Below, in pieces: positions 46,432 to 57,028 of a stretch of DNA of 64,000 nt. Under the pieces are notes generated by a model that was given only the letters and a program-made list of their open reading frames with translations, was not told the origin of the DNA and searched no databases. The position numbers and the translations under genes were made by a program. This DNA comes from Skeletonema tropicum (taxonomy: Eukaryota > Bacillariophyta > Thalassiosirophyceae > Thalassiosirales > Thalassiosiraceae): the NCBI GenBank assembly GCA_037178625.1, contig CM074143.1:620001-684000 (forward strand), read 5' to 3'. Positions within the stretch are counted from its first letter, which is position 1; each line of letters opens with the position of its first letter.

Positions 46432-49400
46432 TCATGCATTGCATTTGTTTAGGCATTCATTCAGCATTTTGTTCATCATGAGGGATACCTTTCCTGGGAT
46501 TGCCTGCGGCATGTTGAACATGTAACCTCGCAAACATGTTTCGTTTTTGATATTGTTGCATCCCAGCGGCCTCAAGTCATGAACCGTTATTGTATATTGT
46601 TTGTCTTCGCCGTTACACAGAAGCAAGCCTTCGAAAAGCTGCGGATCATAGTCAATAGTCCCCATATTTGAAGAGTCCACACTACTCATTGATATTTCAC
46701 GTTCGATTCTTCGGTATACTTCTAGTATGCCAGCGCGACAAATCACAACCCAGGACGATCCATCAGGTAGTACTTTATTGCGCCCAAAACGTTCCTCTAT
46801 AAACCGTTTCATTCTAGTTTCGTCAACACCATGATCGCTCATTTGCTTGACATCCTCGATGAACTGGAGTAACCATGCCATTCGATAAGGCCATTGCTCC
46901 ACAAGAATAACCAACTTCAGTATTTTTGCAGTGAGTTTTGTTAAGATTGGACTAGACGTCTTAAACCGAAGCTCAGCAATGCGCCGTGAGACATTGAAGA
47001 CATTAATAATACGTTTCATTCTTCTTGGATTGCCATCAATGAATGGCATCAAAGCTTCCAGGCAACTCCGGTCGGTCTCATTCAACATTGGAATGTATAA
47101 TCCTGAGGGTGGTGGACCCAGAACATTAACATTATCACCATTTGTGTCATGATCAAGTTTGCTGTTGTTGCCATTGAATTCAGTATCAGGAGCCTGCCGC
47201 TCATCTGATTCCCCACGTTGAGCACCCTGACTGAAATGAAAAGTTGCTTGCGAAATAATGGAGCTCAAGTTTTCGCGATATTCGGCACATGCATTTTGAG
47301 GGCTTTCTGATACTATCTTGATCACTTCACTTTCTTTCATGCCGATCACACCCTTGTGGCCAGGTGGGGAAGTAATATGCCCTCTCCTATCCAGCTCGGT
47401 GGCTATTCGTGATAGTGGAAAGATGGAGTCTTTGTGTTGATTTTCTACCTCGTTCAAGAAAAGTCCCGGTGTTCCTAGTTTCCTGTCAAGACCTTCCTTC
47501 ATGAACCTGGAGAGTACACGTGCTGGATCGAGTTCTTTTTCATCAACAATCTTGTCGAGGTAAGATTTCTTTGCATCATTGGTCAACTCTGGCAGTACAA
47601 AGGGTAGCTGTATTATCTTGTCAAGGAACTCGTGCCCGCTGATATTGGCCTCGTCATATAACCCAACTTTCATTGCCTCAATACATTGTACTACAATGCG
47701 ACTATCAATTGCCACCCACACTGAGATCGGGCCATCAACAAGTAAGAGAATGACTGCTTCCAAAACGCTGACCACTGCCTCTTTTGGACATCGATCTAGA
47801 TCATCGATAAACACGCAGAGTCGAAGAGATCGATTGCAGCCAATCTCCTCGTCTAGATATGTCTCCGTAGTCAGCAAATCAAATAAGTATCCAATCTCTG
47901 TCTTTACTTCGCCCACTGCACAAGATCAGACCAAGCAGCGTCAGCGTCCAATGTGTGAGTATGAGTGAGACGGACGACAAAAATAGGCAGAAAGGCGGTA
48001 GTACTCACTGAAGCCTAGCTCATTTTTGAAATCTTTTCGCTTGGTACTGCCAGATGCCTTTTCGAGTATGTAGTCTCCTTGTGTCTTTCGGATGTAAGGA
48101 AAAATCTTTTTGCAGAACGTGATACCTTCATTTTAGACCAATGTAGGTTGAGAAAGCGCGATGTAAGACATGGTAAGATACAAAGATGGAATATCGAATA
48201 TACTTCGTCAAAAAAACGTACCATTTGCAAGCAGAGGACAAAACGCAGCCACGGTTGCGATGACGGCTGCCAATACACCACCTTCGTTCCCTTCCTCTTC
48301 ACTACTACTACTATCTATAGCACCAACAATTTCAGTCGCATTGTCGGTAATATTGCTCAACTTTCCAAGACAGGTTCTATTGATGTTTGCGCAGTTCATG
48401 ATAGTCAGAGTCAGTAGAACTGTAAGCACAATTAGGAATATGAATAGATAAAGGAAGGACCGAGCGCGAAACATCAGAATGGCCCTCTTTCTTTTCCGTG
48501 CCTTTTGCTGGGGCGACGAAGTGCGATTTGACTCGTCGTACACATTCTCCCCTGCTAGTTCAATACCAGCACGATGGTATCGCGCAGCCTTCCACCCAAA
48601 TTCAGCTTCTACGGCGTCCCACAATTCTTTCATTAGGGAGGCCCAGAGCAAATCAGATCCTTGATATGTCCATGCATTAAACTCAACGATCTTGTATTTT
48701 ACTGCACCAGTAGGGGTGTAATTTGTTTTGCTGCAGCACCATCGTAAGCACACGACGTGCTGCAGTGTACCAAAAACATAAGATACCAAAGAGACAATGG
48801 CTCGTACTATTTGAAGGACTGTAATAACAAAAAACGTTCCACACGGAACCATATCCCAATGATGAGCGTCTCCGTCACCCAGAGGCACATCACCAGTAAT
48901 TATACCAGCAATTTGTTTTGCATCTTTCTCCAGCTTGAATATTGGGTCCAATTAACAAGAAAGAAGAAATATTAGTTGGATGATATTTCGAGGCGGATAA
49001 GATAATGCAAGAGATACTCCTTACACAGTCGTTGTCATTCTCTTCCCCACCCTTGCCCTTGCTGCAAGCCTGTCGTTCTCAAAAAGTGAATTTACATTCT
49101 TCTGTTAGTGAAGAAGGAACGAACAATGAACAACAATTTTAAGCATCTTCGTACCAAGAAATAGATGGGCCAATATAGAATCCAAATTGGGGAGAGTGAA
49201 ACGAGAAAGACCAAGCAAAAAATGGCATTCGTTTCCATACGTCTTGAACGAGCATATTGGGATCTGATTCGGTTTTGGCTATGAACATCATTAACTTGAA
49301 TGTCGTCATTTTCCAGTGCGTACTCTCTTTCGCATGATCGACAAATACATAAGTTTAGAAACAGACATGCAAGGTGCTCCAGGTAAGTCAGTGGAGCAAT

Positions 49401-51249
49401 AGGGAGCTCCTCGAACTTCTCCCTCCCCCCCCAGGCTTCCTTTGTGTCATGCAAAACATATGGGTCTGAAATCAGCCTCTCAACTGCATTCTTGAATGGT
49501 ATCTTTGCATTCTCAGCTGCTTCCATGTAAAGAATCGATTTGCCAAAAAGCTTGTAAGCCTTATAAAGTAGCAAGGTGTCCCCTTCCAGGAACTCTGCCC
49601 TGAGGCACTTCTTTATTTGTTTCCACAAAGTTGATTTCCCGCCACCCCATCTAAGATATAGCAGCAAAATTCGCTGTTAGAGAAAGTATAATAAATGTAT
49701 CAAGTCTGTGAACAACTTACCTTGCATAAAGTCCAACACAAAGAGAATTCCCAGGTTGCTCTGCCTGACGCGCTGCGTAAGCAAGAGCTCGTGCGTAGAT
49801 CAGGTAATTGAGACGGTCAATATCAGAAGACTTATCAGCTACGGTTCCTGTTTGATGGTGATGTGTCCCCCAGATTGCCCGCGATGTATCATTGTCCATC
49901 AAGTCAAGAGGGGTTAGACCGTGGTCGTCTTCGTGCTGCAATGGACCTGGGTTCTTCTTAATTAGATATTTGATCACGTCGACGGCAGCACGATTTTTGC
50001 ACGCATAATGAAGCGGGTACATGCCACGATTATCCGCTTTGCCAAGAGGTTCTTTTCCTTTGTCGCCATCTGCCTCCACCAGATATTTGATCACGTCAAA
50101 GGAAGCACCTTTTTCGCACGACAAATGGAGTGGGTACCTGCCATACTTATCCCTTTTGCCAAGCGGTTCTTTTCCTTTCTCACTATCTGCCTCCTCCACC
50201 AGATATTTGATCATTTCAAAGGAAGCACCACCATGACATGCCAAATGGAGTGGGTACCTGCGATCACTATCAACTCTGCCAAGCATTATTTTTCCTTTGT
50301 CACCATCTGCCTCCTCCACCAGATATTTGATCACGTCGAGGGAAGCGCCACCTTCGCACGCCAAATGGAGCGGGAACATGGAATACTTATCCCATTTGAC
50401 AAGCGGTTTCTTCCCTTTGTCACCATCTGCCTCCACCAGATATTTGATCACTTCGAGGGAGGCACCACCTTCGCACGCACAGTGGAGCGGATATCTGCCA
50501 GATTTACTCACTCTGCCAAGCAGTACTTTTCCTTTGTCACCATCCGCCTCATTTAACAGATATTTGATTACGTCGAGGGAGGCACCACCTTGGCAAGCAT
50601 AATGGAGCGGGTGCATGTCAAAATAATCATCCTTTTTGCCAAGCAGTACTTTTCTTTTGTCACCATCCGCCTCCTCTACCAGATATTTAATGACGACGAG
50701 AGAGGCACCACCTTCGCAAGCGTAATGGAGCGGGTACTTGCCATAGCTGGACAATTTGCCAAGCAATTCTTTTCCTTTGTCGCCATCTGCCTCTTCCACC
50801 AGATACTTGATCACGTCGAGGGACGCACAACCTTCGCACGCCAAATGGAGCGGATACCTGCCATACTTATCATCTTTGCCAAGCAGTTCTTTTCCTTTGT
50901 CTCCATCTGCCTCCAACACCAGATATTTGATCACGTCGAGCGATGCTCCACCATTGCACGCACAGTGGAGCGGGTGCTTGCCCAAATCATTCATTTTATC
51001 AAGCAGTTCTTTTCCTATGGCACCATCTGCCTCCTCCACCAGATATTTGATCACGTCGAGGGAGGCACCACCTTCGCAAGCATAATGGAGCGGCCATTCA
51101 TGCTTCAAACATTCATTAACAGTAATCTTGTTGTCAGCAATTTGGACGTTCCCCATCTCCTCGTCCACCTCCTCGTACTTCTCTTCGCCGCCAGGGAGCA
51201 CGGCCCATTCATCCCATTCATAAATTATGTTCGATATGCCTTCTTCCAT
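46432..51249 (-). CDS. Ankyrin-repeat KAP-family P-loop NTPase, copy B (Kidins220-like architecture)
   Basis: Exons 51249-49721, 49650-49155, 49069-49025, 48933-48222, 48125-48009 and 47915-46432 give about 1,460 aa, all in phase. The start at 51249 (MEEGISNIIYEWDEW) aligns with copy A; the open frame extends further upstream but without an ATG. About eleven ankyrin repeats, Walker A GLYARWGGGKST split by intron 1, four membrane segments (for example IFCLVFLVSLSPIWILYW and SFLYLFIFLIVLTVLL), KAP motif FNAWTYQGSDLLWASL, Walker B LRLCVFIDDLDRCPKEAVV, and NPRRMKRIINVF. The 15-codon exon 49069-49025 is inferred from splice sites and phase and replaces the end of exon 2 in copy A. Reading frames and key residues are intact, so it should be functional if expressed. 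Confidence 0.86.
49920..51110 (-). repeat. About 120-bp tandem repeats encoding ankyrin units, copy B
   Basis: About ten near-identical 117-120-bp units, each with TTTGATCACGTCGAGGGA-like and TTCTTTTCCTTTGTC words. Some units lack one codon of the EEADGD stretch. Confidence 0.88.
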
Positions 51250-51953
51250 TGTGTGGGCGGAGTAGAGGTATGTTTGTCTAATATTTTGAATCAACTCCGA
51301 AGCTATTCTTTTGATACTAGAGAAGAAGAGTTCCAGGCCCGACCGCCAGGCAGGGAACAATTCGAAGGAAGGATGGAACGGTAGGTATCATGATCATGCC
51401 AAAGGATCGGAAGTTGAACTTAGCTGTGATCTTGCTATGATTTCTTCCTTCGAATTAAGTGGAAGATTGACATGAGTTTTCCTGCTCATGTGAAAGAGTA
51501 GTTGAGATGTTGGAAATAATGTTGTGTACCACTAGTAAGTAAGGTAGTTATGAACCACACCAACACCACACAACATACACACTCGCAGCACTGTGGATGG
51601 CGCTAAATGCTAATTATATGCATTACATGTACTGTCCCATATTTATATTATTTGCCTTCCATCCTCCCACAGGGGTGGTGGGGTCCTTCGAGGGTCCTTC
51701 GTGGTTCGTGGCTCGAACTTCAAACTTCTTTGTGATGGTTTGAAAAGTGGAAAGAGGAAAGTGGAGATAGAACGGAGAATGAGAAAGTAAAAGGCGAACG
51801 AGATAATATGACGTCATCACAGACAGATCGCCCACAAAAATCTTTTTGGATCGTTGTTACACTTATGTATTAAAATTAAAAAATAGATAGATAGATAGAT
51901 TAATTTTAATTACTACTCTCTCTAGACACCAGTGTCAGTAGAGAAAGAAGAAT
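51250..51953. other. Upstream region of KAP copy B
   Basis: About 700 bp; holds the CRE-type block at 51809 and an (ATAG)n run at about 51880-51900. No gene was seen. Confidence 0.5.
51809..51835. promoter_or_regulatory. CRE-type palindrome plus GATCGCCCACA block (KAP copy B)
   Basis: TGACGTCATCA is followed by CAGACAGATCGCCCACAAAA. It is about 560 bp upstream of the KAP start. The block AAAAATCTTTTTGG just beyond is also kept in copy A. Confidence 0.5.
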
Positions 51954-52427
51954 TTAAACCTGGAGGGGCTCGGGCTGGTCCCGAAGACGCCTGTGCAGCC
52001 TGCTGGGAACTAACTGACTAACTGGTCGACGGATGTGGAAAGCCAACGCCTTGGTGCAGGCAAGGCCAAACTGTTGAAGGAAATGGATCTGAGGGGTGGG
52101 TGCTGTGTAGGAGTGGCCATAGAATCGCTGGTGGGCTGGTTTGGAAGCAGACCATGAGGAATTTGCAAGGGGAAGGATGCCATGAGGAGCTGAGCTTTGG
52201 AGTGAGTCGCGGTACATCTTCGCTGCGTGAGGCTTGCTGGCTGAAAAGGAGAGTGGTTGGATGGGGTCGTCGCCGAATAGGAATCTGCGGAACATTGGAC
52301 CTAAGCCGCCATACGGGCATATTGCCCACATTTGGAGGTGTTTGGCATCGGAATGGAGGGTGCGAAGAACGTCTTCTCTCGACCTCGACATTGTGTCGGT
52401 GTCGGTGGTGACAGTACAATTCCCCAT
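51954..52427 (-). CDS. Unrecognised 157-codon frame, present only in copy B
   Basis: The frame begins with ATG (MGNCTVTTDTDTMSRSRED) and looks protein-like: CPYGGLGPMFRRFLFGDD, PTPQIHFLQQFGLACTKAL. It ends in a basic PSRLHRRLRDQPEP segment. I do not recognise a family. It lies in about 650 bp that has no counterpart between the KAP and HMA genes of copy A, so it is either an insertion (possibly a piece of a mobile element) or sequence lost from A. It may be a fragment. Confidence 0.35.
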   Translation of the reverse strand: MGNCTVTTDTDTMSRSREDVLRTLHSDAKHLQMWAICPYGGLGPMFRRFLFGDDPIQPLSFSASKPHAAKMYRDSLQSSAPHGILPLANSSWSASKPAHQRFYGHSYTAPTPQIHFLQQFGLACTKALAFHIRRPVSQLVPSRLHRRLRDQPEPLQV

Positions 52428-52557
52428 TGTCCTAAACTTCCTCTTCTCTGCTTTTTGTACTCGATAAGTAGTAGTACATCATAGCCGACAGCCGACGGGA
52501 TGTAGGTAATGAGAAGACATCACTCCACCGCAACAAAGAACAATTGTGACAAAACCA

Positions 52558-53319
52558 ATGTTATACCTCGGCATAGGACTAACCCTCCTCTCCTCCGACC
52601 TTTGCTTATTATTATTGCTCCTAACCCTCAACTATTTGGGCTGGTTCATCATTCTCCATACAGATCTGACTTTCATCGAACAAGCGGCGGAAACTATCTC
52701 CACCCAACAATGGCAGCTCTATTTTCAGTCGGCTACGGTGGCTTGGCTGGTCCTCGTACTGATTTCAGCTGTGCAGCAGCGACAGAAGGATGAGAAAGGG
52801 GTTCGTAGTATGCGATGACAGCGCAAGGTGACGAAAGAGGGGAAGAATACAAGTCATGGAGCTTATTCACCCCTCAAATCAATCTGCATCGTGGTTTTAA
52901 CGCTATTGACACCGCACATGCTAGAGTCTCATCGACATCGTCATCCGATTCTTCGACGGTCACTAATTCGTCATCAATCTACTTCAGTCACGAACAATCA
53001 ACATGATACTGGTGCAGATTCCAATGTCAACACGCAGGAAGAAGCCACCGTCGCTAGTAGTATTACCCCACAAGAACTTGTATTTTCAGTTGACAACATG
53101 ACCTGTGGTGGGTGTGGCTCACATGTACGAAATCTTGTCGAGTCCAATTTGAATCAACAACAAGCATCATCCATGACTATTGACAAGGTCGCTGTGGATT
53201 GGAGAGCTGGAGTATTGTCAATATATGGAGGAAATTTGAACGAGTTTGTCGACCAGAGTGTGATTATTGACATGTTGAAGAAGGAGGGGTATCCTACATC
53301 ATTTTTGTATGTCAATTGA
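52558..53319 (+). pseudogene. HMA-domain membrane protein, copy B, start lost and frameshifted
   Basis: Nucleotide similarity to 40240-41013 is high throughout. The ATG used in copy A is TTG here (ACAATTGTGACAAAA), leaving the next in-frame Met at 52558. After QQRQKDEKG a small indel cluster shifts the frame to a stop at 52816-52818. The HMA part (NMTCGGCGSHVRNL) stays open in the other frame to 53319, with the poly-Gln loop shortened from eight Gln to three. Either a pseudogene or, less likely, a gene now making only the soluble C-terminal domain. The C-terminal sequence is still nearly identical to copy A. Confidence 0.75.
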
Positions 53320-53501
53320 TGTTATCGTTGAAGGTCGAGCTTCTCGTGTACTTATCGTTTGCGTTGTCAAAAGTAATTAGTGTGTGTACTATCAATAATT
53401 ATCATGAAACGAAAAAGGTGAACGATAGCCACTCTGCAACACATCATGGATATTTGTTGTATGCACAATCAAATCATCATCAATCGTTCTCTACCCCTCT
53501 C

Positions 53502-55635
53502 TCAAAATCTTCGCCTCTTTCTCTGCGCAGCCGTATTATTAGGAGGTGTCAACGACGAACTCTCTTCATCACCAGCACTACTATTACCCCGTTTACTCCT
53601 TCGTGGTTCCTCCTCCATCTCCCCCTCCTCAGATCCCGATCCCTCCTCCTCTTCCGACTCTGCCGCCTTATCAGTATTCTTATCCACAGTAATCTCCTTG
53701 ATCCCCACAGATTCATCATCGGACCGTTCCTCATTATGATGATCCTCCACTGACTCCTGACTCATCCCATCCTCATTCTCATCAATATCCCCATCCTCCT
53801 CTCCCCCCTCCGAAGGATGATTCAACTTTTGCTCCTCCAAAAACTTTTTATGCAACTCTGCCGCCTTGGCCCGTGCCTCGGGTGTCTCCATGATCAAATT
53901 ATGCCGTTCCAATACTGCCTCGGTCTCGGATCGCATGAGCTGCATCAATGCAGCCATTTCATCCCCGCGAGATCGAAAGGCGATCATTTGACGTTGGAGT
54001 TCGGTGTTGAGTTCGGTTTCACGATGGAGTTCTTCGGTGAGGAGGCGGGCTTCTTCTTTGTATTTGCGGAGTTGGTCGTTGTTGGGGGTGAAGGCGGCAG
54101 TGGATTCGGGGAGGGTGGAGGTTAGGAGGGTGATTGCGGTGGGGTTGGATCTGTCGGTGACTGAAGAGAGATGAAGAGAGAGAGAGTTTGTTGAATAATT
54201 CAATGATTTGATAACGGTGAGTGACATTTATCATGATAGAGAAGACAAAAGAAGCATGAGGAGACAAAAACTTACCATATCCAAGAGCACCATCCGTAGC
54301 AGAACTCAAACACGACAACAAAATAGGAACCTCATACGGAGTCTGAGGTTCTACAATACAATCCCACGGGATAACATGAGGTTCCATCCCCGATGGAATC
54401 GGATTCTTCTTCTTGGAATCACCATTATTACTGTTGGGGTAGACATCCCCCTCGTCAATGCTGCTACTGCGCTTTCTCCTCTTTCCTCCTCCACCTCCAC
54501 CATTACTATTGGCAGCGGCTCCCCTTTCTCCATCATTATCACCCGATGACTTCACCATTTGTAACAATTCCATTGGAGTTTCAAGTTCGATACATGCCAC
54601 TTCTGCCTCCTTCAATTTGGCTTCAACATCATTCCAAAGTTGGATAAAGTCTGCTACATCCTCACTACCCTCTCCATCCCCACTCTTCTCCTCATCACCA
54701 CCACTACCAATCAACCTCTCAACATCCAACCCACTCAACTCCCCCCTCCTCAACCCCTCCAATACCTCCCCCCTCCAACCCACCAACCTCTCCAAATCTC
54801 GTGCCATACCCACCCGAACTCTCATCAAACTTAGCACACGTCCCCTCCTCCTCATCAATTCACTCAAAAACTTCCATCGGGCCAATTCATACCCCCGTGT
54901 CTTTCGTACCAATTGACTTTCATGGACGTAGTGTGCACGGAGGGATAAGTATTCGGTCTCGAGTTGCTCCCGTTCGAATTCGGAGGAGTGGATTTTTTTA
55001 CGTAGGATGGAGAGTGTTTTTTCCTTTTCGGGATCGATTTTGATTGGCATTGTGAAGTTGGAGGATGATGCCCTGTTGTTGTTGTTATTGTTGTTATTGT
55101 TGTTAGTGCTGTTGTTGGTGGTGGTGGCGGTAGTGGAAGATTTGGAAGGACTACCAGGCAATAATTGATCACCAATACTACTCCCCACGCCGGGGGCAAA
55201 GGTACCAAAGTATCCACTCTTGACCAATTCTTGATTGTTGTAGACGAATAATTGTTGATTGTACCCGTTGCAGGCGTTGCGGTAGGCTTCCATGTGACGG
55301 AGATCTTTTTCAATTTGAGATTTGTCGAGGGGGGTGATTTTGTTGGTTGAATTTGAATTGCTATTATTGGTGGTGGTAGAAGTGAGTTTGGAGGAGAGGT
55401 AGCGGGAGGACATCCCACGTGCTAAGAGGAGGGGATCCAATTGAGGTGCACGAGAAGTCGGACGTGATTTTTTGGCAGTCTTTTTAGCACCAACGTTGTT
55501 GTCGCCCCCATTGGAGGTGGGTGTGTCGGTGTTGGCATTATTATCGCCTCCTCCTCCTCCTTTGGATTTGAGTTTTTTGTCTTCGGCTCGGCTGCTGCTG
55601 CGGGCGGAGACGCGCTTCTCCTCTTTGGGGGGCAT
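53502..55635 (-). CDS. Coiled-coil, probably nuclear protein of unknown function
   Basis: Two exons, 55635-54276 and 54160-53502, give 672 aa. The N-terminus is basic and low-complexity (MPPKEEKRVSARSSSRAEDK). A conserved-looking segment follows (RHMEAYRNACNGYNQQLF; LVKSGYFGTFAPG), then a poly-Asn run. A long helical, charged region (about 200-290) may be a coiled coil. GGGGGGKRRKRSSS looks like a nuclear signal. The motif IPWDCIVEPQTPYEVPILLS precedes the intron. Exon 2 is a coiled coil (LRKYKEEARLLTEELHRETE) with an acidic tail, ending in a second basic patch. I cannot name a family; chromatin or transcription-complex membership is only a guess. Its 3' end was copied into block A. Confidence 0.75.
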
Positions 55636-56505
55636 GCTTGGTGAAACTATAGCTTATTGTGAGGCTTTGTGCCGCATGACGATATTTGAGACAGTGTGTG
55701 AGATTGAGATGGGCAAAGATAATGATTGATTGAATGTCATGTTGTAGTACTGTCGGCAGAAATCAATAATATGTGTCACCGATCATTCAAACGCCCGAAT
55801 GGCCGCCGTGAAAGCATCAGAGCAGTAGGCAGCAGGCGATGGTGGACGATGTCCCCGGCCGCCGACGATGAAGGTTGGTACAACTGACTAAAGATCAGAT
55901 GATATTAAGTCACCGCTGCCGCGGGCGTCCGTCATTTCACATCAAAAAGTGTTCTCTAAACCGTGATCATACGCAGATATATAATTTAAAATCCAACAGC
56001 ACCGCAGCTCACCTGACAGATACTGATTTATGCAGTTTCTTCTGCTTCTTATTCTCCCTTGAGGATCTCTCCAAAGCAATGGCTTTTCGTTGCCTCTGTT
56101 GCGTGCTTGCTTTGACTCCTGTTGTTGAACTGCCCCACCACAGCCTTTTTTTGCAAGACCGACGGGAGGAGGCCGGCGTGGCGCCAAAATGATTTTGGAG
56201 AGTATGACGTCATCATATATCATTTGTCTTTATTTACCCTTGTCATTAGTCACCTTTAGTACCGCTTAACTTCCATCAATTAAGGTTAACTCCAAAATTT
56301 ACTATTATTTTGTGCGGTGAAAGTGAATGCCGGTATGACATTCCACATCACCTGTGAGAAAATGGTTATGAAAAATCTTTGGTTTCAGGTTTCAATGCTC
56401 TTCGTTCGGTTCGGTTCATTTCAAGAAGCTGCCATATCCAGCCGCACCTGGCACTGCGCACTGCTCACTTCTTTCAGGCTATTGCATCATAAGTACTTAT
56501 CAACA
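55636..56505. other. Divergent spacer with a CRE-type site
   Basis: 870 bp between the coiled-coil gene and the selenoprotein K-like gene. TGACGTCATCATATAT lies at 56205. TTTATTTACCCTTG at 56227-56240 resembles the hAT-like element's end, but no partner end was found. Confidence 0.45.
56205..56212. promoter_or_regulatory. CRE-type palindrome TGACGTCA
   Basis: About 300 bp upstream of the start at 56506. It lacks the GATTCGCCCACA half found at the other three sites. Confidence 0.35.
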
Positions 56506-57028
56506 ATGGTGCTAAGAACAAGAATAGGGCCCGACGGCAGCATCATCAGCGACGGTGGTGGAGACGAATCATCCTCAAATGGAGGCGGCAGCGGAGGAGG
56601 ACGAAGGCGACTATGTCCAACATCCGTTGACACATTCGGATTTCATTTGGAATTAAAACATTTCGCCATCGTGTTGCTTTTGGTGTCTGTGACGATGGGG
56701 CCCATTGGAAGTGAGTTGTTGCTTTATTTTTTATACTTCAATAGCATTCATCAGCTGAGGTTTATTTCAATGTTACCATCATTTTATATTATTTGTTCCA
56801 TAATTCCAATCATTATTTGCCGGCTAACAAAACACAACTCAAATAATATTATATAATATATACACACCAGCCATCCTGTTCCTGTCCTTCTTGTCAATAT
56901 ACACCTACTATCAGAGAAGATCCAACGGCAGCGGCGGCGCAGGAGGAGGCAGATGGAAAGATGGCAAGGCAACCGGCAAAAATATTAAAGGAGTTGGTGA
57001 TCTTCCCAAAGCACCGAAGGGTGGATGA
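56506..57028 (+). CDS. Selenoprotein K-like small membrane protein; terminal UGA may encode selenocysteine
   Basis: Exons 56506-56710 and 56871-57028 give 120 aa before a UGA. The start is MVLRTRIGPDG; a Gly-rich acidic stretch and RRRLC follow, then a hydrophobic region of about 40 residues (HFAIVLLLVSVTMGP across the intron to ILFLSFLSIYTYY), then YQRRSNGSGGAGGGRWKDG and a Gly/Lys/Pro-rich tail ending KAPKGG. The codons after Gly-Gly are UGA-GGU, then four more codons to UAA at 57046, so read-through would give GG-Sec-GPSMC. SelK (known) is a small ER membrane protein with one membrane segment, a basic Gly-rich tail and a terminal GG-Sec-G. Ordinary termination at the UGA remains possible. 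A SECIS-like hairpin lies at 57403-57455. Confidence 0.68.

Noticed and set aside
49900..51110. CRISPR-like regular repeat array
   Set aside because: The units are contiguous 120-bp coding repeats without spacers, in a eukaryotic gene.
50008..51384. Repeated plus-strand frames across the ankyrin array of copy B
   Set aside because: They are antisense shadows of the tandem ankyrin units.
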